Source: Candidatus Mycalebacterium zealandia (GTDB lineage: Bacteria > Desulfobacterota_D > UBA1144 > Nemesobacterales > Mycalebacteriaceae). From it: DNA of 64,000 nt. This document shows, one piece after another, positions 58,083-64,000 of this stretch. Location: positions 372,001 through 436,000 of the forward strand of contig CP046180.1 of assembly GCA_014075295.1 (NCBI GenBank), written 5' to 3'. The position numbers and the translations under genes are program-made. The notes beneath the pieces are model-generated. The model saw only the letters and a program-made list of their open reading frames with translations, was not told the DNA's origin and did no database searches. Positions within the stretch are counted from its first letter, which is position 1. Each line of letters starts with the position of its first letter.

Positions 58083-60974
58083 ATGAGTAAAACTCACCAT
58101 TCAGACGGTTTTGAGTTTAGGCATATCGGGTCTGTCGGCGCGGACTCGGAACAGATGCTTGCCGCTATCGGTGTCAAATCGCTTGATGAACTCATTGAGC
58201 AGGCGGTTCCCCGCGACATTCTTAATGACAACCACCTTTCCCTGACGCCCGCTGAGGATGAGCACTCTTTCGCCGTGCGCATGAGGAAAGCTGCTTCGCT
58301 CAACAAGCAGTTCAAATCTTTCATCGGGCTTGGCTATTACGGTTGTAAAACGCCGGAGGTGATTAAAAGAAACATTCTGGAAAACCCCGGCTGGTATACG
58401 CAATACACTCCCTATCAAGCGGAAATCGCGCAAGGGCGGCTGGAAGCGCTTCTCAATTTTCAAACCGTTGTGTGCGATTTGACCGCTATGGATATTGCCA
58501 ACGCTTCTCTGCTTGACGAATCAACGGCGGTGTGTGAGGCGATGGCGATGTTTCACAGAATCGCTTCCGGAAAATCGCGCTCCGGAGCGCCGAACAGATT
58601 TTTTGTTGATTCCGGCTCCTTTCCGCAGACGATTGAAGTTTTGAAGTCGCGAACCGAGCCGCTCGGAATAGAAATGGTTGTTGGTGATTTTGAGGATTTT
58701 GACCCCGCGGGCGGTTTTTTCGGCGCGTTGCTTCAGTTTCCGGACCGCTACGGGCGTGCGCGCGATTACTCCGATTTTATTGAGAGAGCCCACAAAGAGG
58801 GAGTTTTAGTGGGGGTCGCGGCGGATATTTTGTCTCTTGCGATTTTGACTCCTCCCGGAGAGATTGGAGCGGACGCCGTTGTGGGCTCAACCCAGCGGTT
58901 CGGCGTTCCTATGGGTTGCGGGGGACCCCACGCGGCATATTTCGCAACCCGAAGCGAGTTTCAGCGTCAGGTTCCGGGCAGGATTATCGGTGTTTCGGTT
59001 GACCGCGACGGCGCGCGCGCTTACAGAATGTCGCTTCAGACGCGTGAACAGCACATAAGAAGGGAAAAGGCGACTTCCAATATCTGCACCGCGCAATCCC
59101 TACCCGCGATTATGGCGGCGATGTATTGCGTGTATCACGGCGCCGGGGGCATTGAGAAAACGGCGCGGAAAATTCATTCCTCCGCAGTTGTTCTTTCAAG
59201 CGAACTTGAGAAAATCGGATTTTCGTGCGACGGCGGGTGTTTTTTTGACACACTCTCGTTTGATATTTCGCGAATGCCGGGAGGAACCGCGGAGAGGATC
59301 AGGGAAATTTCGCTCAAAAACGGCGCAAACTTTCTTCACGACCGCGGCAGGGTTGGCATTTCGCTTGACGAGACGACCGGAACGACGGAGTTGAACCTGA
59401 TTTTACGGATTTTCTCAGAAGCGGTTTCAGCCGCCGCGCCCGAAATACAGCAGGGTGCGGTTTCGGAAGAAAAAGACATGCGCGGCAACCTCGCGAGAAA
59501 AACCGGTTTTTTGTCCCATTCGGTTTTTAACGCACACCGCTCGGAAACCGAGATGGTCAGATACATTAAACGGCTCGAAAACAAAGATCTTTCGCTTGCC
59601 CATTCCATGATACCTCTGGGTTCATGCACGATGAAACTCAACTCCGCTTCGGAACTTGCTCCCGTAAGTTTGAGCGGTTTTGCGAACATCCACCCGTTTG
59701 CCCCGCGCGACCAACTGAAGGGTTATGAGAGTCTCATAACCGAACTCGGCGCGAGTCTTTGTGAAATAACAGGGTTTTCCGCCGCGTCCCTGCAGCCGAA
59801 CTCCGGCGCTCAGGGAGAGTTCGCAGGGCTTATGGTCATCAGGGCTTACCACGGGAGCAACGGCGATGAGGGCAGGAACGTGGTTCTTGTGCCGTCTTCG
59901 GCTCACGGAACAAATCCCGCGAGCGCGGCCGCCGCAGGAATGAAGGTTGTTATTGTAGGCTGCACGCAGGGCGGCTCAATAGACATCAAAGACCTTGAGA
60001 AAAAATGCTCCGAGCACTCCGCCTCTCTTGCCGCGATAATGATTACCTATCCATCCACGCACGGGGTTTTTGAGAGGGATATAAAACGGGTCTGCTCAGT
60101 TGTTCACGAACACGGCGGGCAGGTTTATATGGACGGTGCAAACCTCAACGCGCAGGTCGGAATCACAAACCCCGCGTTCATAGGGGCGGATTTGTGCCAT
60201 GTTAATCTGCACAAGACTTTCAGCATACCGCACGGCGGCGGCGGTCCCGGAATGGGCCCCATCTGTGTTGCGGAGCATCTGGCTCCGTTTTTGCCGGGGC
60301 ACCCGTTTGAGGAGTCCGGAGCAGGCGGAACCGCTCCGGTCGCTTCGGCTCCGTGGGGAAGCGCGAGCATAGCGATAGTTTCCTACGCATATATCAACTT
60401 GCTCGGCTCGCAAGGCGCGCGACGCGCCACCACGCACGCCATTCTCAACGCCAACTATATGAAACAGCGGCTCGCACGAACTTACAAGGTTCTGTACGAG
60501 GGCGACATGCAGAGAGTTGCTCACGAGTTCATTCTGGATTTGAGAGAGTTCAAGAAGACCGCTGATATTGAAGTTGAGGATTTTGCCAAAAGGCTTATGG
60601 ACTACGGGTTTCACGCGCCGACCGTTTCATGGCCTGTTGCGGGCACGATAATGATAGAGCCGACTGAGAGTGAATCAAAAGCCGAGATTGACCGTTTCTG
60701 CGAGGCGCTTGAAAAAATCCGCGCTGAAATAGCCGAGATAGAGGATGGCTCGGAGGATAGGGCTGACAATGTGCTGAAAAACAGCCCGCACACGGCGAAA
60801 AGTGTTACATCCGAGAAGTGGAACTTGCCTTATTCACGGCAGAAAGCGTGTTTTCCGGCTGATTTTGTCGCTGAAAACAAGTTCTGGCCCGCGGTTTCGC
60901 GCATAGACAACGCCTACGGAGACAGAAACCTGTTCTGCACCTGTCCGCCGCCGGATGCGTATGAAGAGGATTAG
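58083..60974 (+). CDS. gcvP: Glycine dehydrogenase (decarboxylating), single-chain P protein
   Basis: About 963 residues, the full-length homodimer type rather than split GcvPA/GcvPB. The PLP lysine is in HVNLHKTFSIPHGGGGPG, and MIPLGSCTMKLNSASELAP is conserved. ATG 58083 is preferred to TTG 58080. The L protein is not in the window. Its stop overlaps the surA stop on the other strand by 4 nt. Confidence 0.97.
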   Translation: MSKTHHSDGFEFRHIGSVGADSEQMLAAIGVKSLDELIEQAVPRDILNDNHLSLTPAEDEHSFAVRMRKAASLNKQFKSFIGLGYYGCKTPEVIKRNILENPGWYTQYTPYQAEIAQGRLEALLNFQTVVCDLTAMDIANASLLDESTAVCEAMAMFHRIASGKSRSGAPNRFFVDSGSFPQTIEVLKSRTEPLGIEMVVGDFEDFDPAGGFFGALLQFPDRYGRARDYSDFIERAHKEGVLVGVAADILSLAILTPPGEIGADAVVGSTQRFGVPMGCGGPHAAYFATRSEFQRQVPGRIIGVSVDRDGARAYRMSLQTREQHIRREKATSNICTAQSLPAIMAAMYCVYHGAGGIEKTARKIHSSAVVLSSELEKIGFSCDGGCFFDTLSFDISRMPGGTAERIREISLKNGANFLHDRGRVGISLDETTGTTELNLILRIFSEAVSAAAPEIQQGAVSEEKDMRGNLARKTGFLSHSVFNAHRSETEMVRYIKRLENKDLSLAHSMIPLGSCTMKLNSASELAPVSLSGFANIHPFAPRDQLKGYESLITELGASLCEITGFSAASLQPNSGAQGEFAGLMVIRAYHGSNGDEGRNVVLVPSSAHGTNPASAAAAGMKVVIVGCTQGGSIDIKDLEKKCSEHSASLAAIMITYPSTHGVFERDIKRVCSVVHEHGGQVYMDGANLNAQVGITNPAFIGADLCHVNLHKTFSIPHGGGGPGMGPICVAEHLAPFLPGHPFEESGAGGTAPVASAPWGSASIAIVSYAYINLLGSQGARRATTHAILNANYMKQRLARTYKVLYEGDMQRVAHEFILDLREFKKTADIEVEDFAKRLMDYGFHAPTVSWPVAGTIMIEPTESESKAEIDRFCEALEKIRAEIAEIEDGSEDRADNVLKNSPHTAKSVTSEKWNLPYSRQKACFPADFVAENKFWPAVSRIDNAYGDRNLFCTCPPPDAYEED

Positions 60975-61906
60975 TTTGCCTTTGCGATTCTTATGTCTAT
61001 ATGGGAATTTTCAATTCCCTCTTCTATGAGGGAGGCGATTATGCGTTCGGATTCAATCATGGCAATTTCATCTATCAGAGCGTTTTTCAGTTCAGGCGGA
61101 ACAAAAGTCCCGCCTTTCTTGACGGCTATCACTTTGACTATATGAAATCCGGCTTTTGACTCAACGGGTCCATTGATGTCGCCCGCCTGCGCTCCGTCCA
61201 CGGCTTCGCGCAAGGGTTTAATCAGTTCATCGTAGGTGAAATATCCGAGGTCTCCGCCCTTGTCCGCGGTTCGGATATCCGTTGAGTGCCGGGAGGCGAG
61301 GGCGGCAAAATCCGCGCCTTTGGCTTTTGCCTTGTCCGCTATTGAGAGCGCTTTTTCAATTGAGCCGGAATCCTTCTTGGACAAAAGAATGTGCGCTATT
61401 CTCACCTGAGATTTTTTGCTTGCGTCCGGATTGCGGCGCAGGTAGAACTCTTCAACTTTTTTCTCGTCCACCGAAAAACCCAGGCGTTCCACCTCATGCC
61501 GGACGAGTTTTGAGGTCAAAAGTTGAATCTTTATCTCGTTGAAAAACTCATTCAGTGTGGTTTGTTTTTCCGCAAGAAACTTGACGAGCCCCTCGTCGTT
61601 GAATTTCTGTGACTCTTTGAAGATTTCCACCGCGCTGGCGAGTTCGGTTTTTGAGACACTCAAGTTTTTTCTCTCCGCCGTCTGTAAGAGAATCATTTCC
61701 TGCACAACGGCATTTACTATGTCTTTGCGGTTTGCTTGAGGAAACCGGCTTTTTATCTCTTTCTCTTTTTTCCCGTATTCGGAAAGAGTGATAACGGAAT
61801 CGTTGACGATAATCGCTATGCCGTCAACGGGTTCGGCGGTTGACAGCCCCGGCAGAGCGAACACAACCGCAAGCGCGAATGTTAAGATGATTTTAGAGCG
61901 TTTCAC
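60971..61906 (-). CDS. surA: SurA-like periplasmic peptidyl-prolyl isomerase
   Basis: 311 residues from GTG 61906: signal peptide (KRSKIILTFALAVVFALPG), an N-terminal chaperone domain (SurA_N-like) and one parvulin domain (VRIAHILLSKK ... GDLGYFTYDELIKP ... GPVESKAGFHIVKV). E. coli SurA has two parvulin domains; single-domain versions are common elsewhere. It escorts outer-membrane proteins, fitting the barrel proteins in this window. The longer frame to 61960 lacks a good start. Confidence 0.85.
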   Translation of the reverse strand: MKRSKIILTFALAVVFALPGLSTAEPVDGIAIIVNDSVITLSEYGKKEKEIKSRFPQANRKDIVNAVVQEMILLQTAERKNLSVSKTELASAVEIFKESQKFNDEGLVKFLAEKQTTLNEFFNEIKIQLLTSKLVRHEVERLGFSVDEKKVEEFYLRRNPDASKKSQVRIAHILLSKKDSGSIEKALSIADKAKAKGADFAALASRHSTDIRTADKGGDLGYFTYDELIKPLREAVDGAQAGDINGPVESKAGFHIVKVIAVKKGGTFVPPELKNALIDEIAMIESERIIASLIEEGIENSHIDIRIAKAN

Positions 61907-61922
61907 AATCGTTATTATACCT

Positions 61923-64000
61923 CTAAACCTGTTTGATAGAAGACAGGAGCCGCGCCGCACTTTTGGCGGCCGGTTCGGGCAACCCTCCGAGAGAGCGTAT
62001 TTTCCAGCCGTTCCGGGTTTTGGAAAAGAGCGCTTTCGTGTCCGTGCCGTCTTTTGTCGCGTAAGCGCCCGCGTTTTCAGCGTCTATTTTCATAAAGCCG
62101 ACCGAGTGTTTTTTAAGCACTGTTTTAAGCTCTGTAAGCGCGAGCAAGTTGGCGAGGCGGCATGGAACGGGACCGAAGCGGTCCGTGAGTTCATCTTTAA
62201 TCTTTTTGACCTCACTCATTGTGGCCGCCGATGAAATTCTTTTGTAAAACACAAGTCTCTCACCGCTGTTTTTCACATAGTCTTCGGGAATGCGCGCTTC
62301 AATTTTTGTTTTGATTTCCGGCTCAACCTTGCGGTGCGACTTGCCGGTTTTCAGTTTCTCCACCGCCTCGCGCAACATATCAAGATAGAACTCAACCCCG
62401 ACAGCGGCGACATGCCCGGACTGCTCTACACCGAACAGGTTTCCCACTCCTCTCATTCGCATGTCAGAGAAAGCGAGTTCATATCCGGAGCCGAAATCCC
62501 ACAGTTCGGCAAACCTTTCAAGTCGTTTCCACGCGGTTTCGGTGAGCAAGTGTTTGTCGCGCACCAGCAGGCAGGCGTATGCCTGTTCTCTACCTCTGCC
62601 CACGCGCCCCTTGAGTTGGTAAAGGTCCGCGATGCCGAAGGTGTGCGCGTCATTTATGATTATTGTGTTGGCTCTTGTGATGTCCAGTCCGGACTCCACT
62701 ATGGAGGTTGTTATCAACATGTCCACGTCTCCGCGCGCGAACTTTTCAATCTTCGTTTCAAGGTCTTTTTTGCCCATTCTTCCGTGAGTAACCTCGGTTG
62801 AAACATGCGGAACTATCTCTTTGAGGCCCTTTGCCACCGTGGCGATGGTTTCAATCCTGTTATGAATAAAAAACACGCCGCCGCCGCGCTCAATTTCCCA
62901 CTCAACAAGGTCGCGTATGAGGGGAGCGTCCCATTTCTGAATCTGTATTTTCACGGGGAGCCTCCCGTGCGGAGGGGAATGAATTGTGCTTATGTCCCTT
63001 ATTCCCGTGAGAGACAGTTGGAGCGTTCGCGGAATTGGAGTCGCTGACAGCGAAAGCACATCAAGGTTCGCTTTCAGCGTTTTGAGTTTTTCCTTGTGCC
63101 TGACACCGAATTTATGCTCTTCGTCTATTATTAGAAGACCGAGATTTTTGAATTTAATTTTGTTGCCGAGAAGTTTGTGTGTTCCAATTACGATGTCCGC
63201 AGTTCCGCGCTCCATGCCTTCAAGAACAGCTTTTCCCTCACTCGGAGAGTTGAATCTTGAAAGTGCGGCTGCGTTCACGGGAAACTTTTCAAGACGGCTC
63301 CGCGCGGTTTTAAGATGTTGCGCCACAAGCAGCGTGGTGGGTGCTATGAAGGCGACCTGAAAGCCGTCCATAACGGCTTTTACGGCCGCCCTTAAAGCCA
63401 CTTCGGTTTTGCCGAAACCGGTGTCGCCGCAAATCAGCCGATCCATCGGGCGCGGCGATTCCATATCTTCCATAACGTCTTCAATGGCTTTTTTCTGGTC
63501 GGGCGTTTCTTCAAACATAAAACCCATTTCAAACTCGCGAAACTCCGAGTCCGGCTTGGAAAAACCGTGTCCGTCATCGGACTTTCTGCTTGCGTAAAGT
63601 TCAAGCAACTCTCTGGCTACCGTTTCAGTCGCCTGTTTTGCGCCTCGCACGGTTTTTACCCAGACGGCGGAGCCCAGTTTGTCAATTTTGGGCGTTCCGT
63701 CTTCGTTCCCGACATATCTGTGCAGAAGTTTGAACTTTGACACGGGCACGTAAACGCTGTCGCCACCGTGATATTCGCACTCTATAAAATCGGCTTTTAC
63801 TCCTCTTATGGTCAGATTTTTCAGACCCCGGAATATCCCGATACCAAATTCGCGGTGGACTATGAGGTCGCCATCTTTTATATCTCCGAAATCCGCTTCA
63901 AACACGGACATCGGGGATTTCACCTTCGCGCCGTGGGGTTTTACGGCGGGGATTTTTTCAGCAAAATCGTGCTCGTCTATAAAAGCCGTTCCGATGTCGG
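61923..64000 (-). CDS. mfd: Transcription-repair coupling factor Mfd, 5' part outside the window
   Basis: The frame is open to the window end, giving 691 C-terminal residues. It starts within the RNA polymerase-interacting region (DGDLIVHREFGIGIFRGL), followed by RecG-like helicase motifs: GDTGFGKTEVALRAA (Walker A), DEEHKFGVRHKEKL (DEEx), SATPIPRTLQLSLTGI, and the TRCF C-terminal domain. Mfd removes stalled RNA polymerase and recruits UvrA. It is 16 nt upstream of surA on the same strand. Confidence 0.96.
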   Translation of the reverse strand, partial: DIGTAFIDEHDFAEKIPAVKPHGAKVKSPMSVFEADFGDIKDGDLIVHREFGIGIFRGLKNLTIRGVKADFIECEYHGGDSVYVPVSKFKLLHRYVGNEDGTPKIDKLGSAVWVKTVRGAKQATETVARELLELYASRKSDDGHGFSKPDSEFREFEMGFMFEETPDQKKAIEDVMEDMESPRPMDRLICGDTGFGKTEVALRAAVKAVMDGFQVAFIAPTTLLVAQHLKTARSRLEKFPVNAAALSRFNSPSEGKAVLEGMERGTADIVIGTHKLLGNKIKFKNLGLLIIDEEHKFGVRHKEKLKTLKANLDVLSLSATPIPRTLQLSLTGIRDISTIHSPPHGRLPVKIQIQKWDAPLIRDLVEWEIERGGGVFFIHNRIETIATVAKGLKEIVPHVSTEVTHGRMGKKDLETKIEKFARGDVDMLITTSIVESGLDITRANTIIINDAHTFGIADLYQLKGRVGRGREQAYACLLVRDKHLLTETAWKRLERFAELWDFGSGYELAFSDMRMRGVGNLFGVEQSGHVAAVGVEFYLDMLREAVEKLKTGKSHRKVEPEIKTKIEARIPEDYVKNSGERLVFYKRISSAATMSEVKKIKDELTDRFGPVPCRLANLLALTELKTVLKKHSVGFMKIDAENAGAYATKDGTDTKALFSKTRNGWKIRSLGGLPEPAAKSAARLLSSIKQV

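Overview
The window is 64 kb of a compact, gene-dense chromosome from a Gram-negative (diderm) bacterium. The outer membrane is shown by an autotransporter, a SurA-type chaperone, ZnuA, further outer-membrane-like proteins and a minor pilin cluster. The lineage cannot be fixed from the sequence. Deazaflavin genes (cofG/cofH), a bacterial deoxyhypusine synthase-like gene, a single-chain GcvP and the mixed gene order suggest a little-studied lineage rather than a model proteobacterium; this is inference. Most of the window is housekeeping. Many neighbouring genes overlap by 1-30 nt, and several convergent pairs share their ends.

Layout: 0-5 kb, bioF (cut by the edge), a zinc alcohol dehydrogenase, coaBC and ilvD. 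5-15 kb, a four-gene minor pilin operon (last gene frameshifted), metG, a 1639-residue repeat autotransporter, holB and tmk. 15-28 kb, cofG-cofH-gdhA and a large FAD/Fe-S oxidoreductase, a CBS protein with a small membrane protein, a rhodanese-sufE-sufU operon, uppP, uvrA and htpX. 28.8-32.7 kb is an AT-richer accessory segment: remnants of a type I restriction locus (hsdR tail plus a DUF45 peptidase with a damaged active site), a PhoD-like phosphatase, and an AAA/DUF4143 ATPase behind two copies of a 22-bp palindrome. 32.7-38 kb holds mnmG, a DUF255 protein, a NUDIX hydrolase and a methyltransferase.

38.2-44.2 kb is a metal-homeostasis region. znuA diverges from zur-znuC-znuB and a His-rich outer-membrane protein, with a near-perfect Zur operator between them. 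On the opposite strand lies a four-gene envelope operon: a Cys/His-rich periplasmic protein, an outer-membrane protein with a 13-G tract that looks phase variable, an HMA-domain protein, and a MerT-like membrane protein. A decayed partial copy of the MerT-like gene lies between this operon and tRNA-Arg.

44.3-64 kb holds tRNA-Arg, a family 4 uracil-DNA glycosylase, leuS, the deoxyhypusine synthase-like gene, an SDR, thiE, thrC, two tRNA-Val genes (one with C instead of the near-universal U33), an AT-rich orphan gene, thrS-infC-rpmI-rplT (infC appears to start at AUA), an endonuclease III-like glycosylase, gcvT-gcvH-gcvP, surA and the 3' part of mfd.

The best candidates for something new are the phase-variable metal envelope operon, the autotransporter with dockerin-like calcium loops embedded in its repeats, and the palindrome-controlled DUF4143 ATPase. 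No CRISPR array, integrase, transposase, intact prophage or rRNA was seen.
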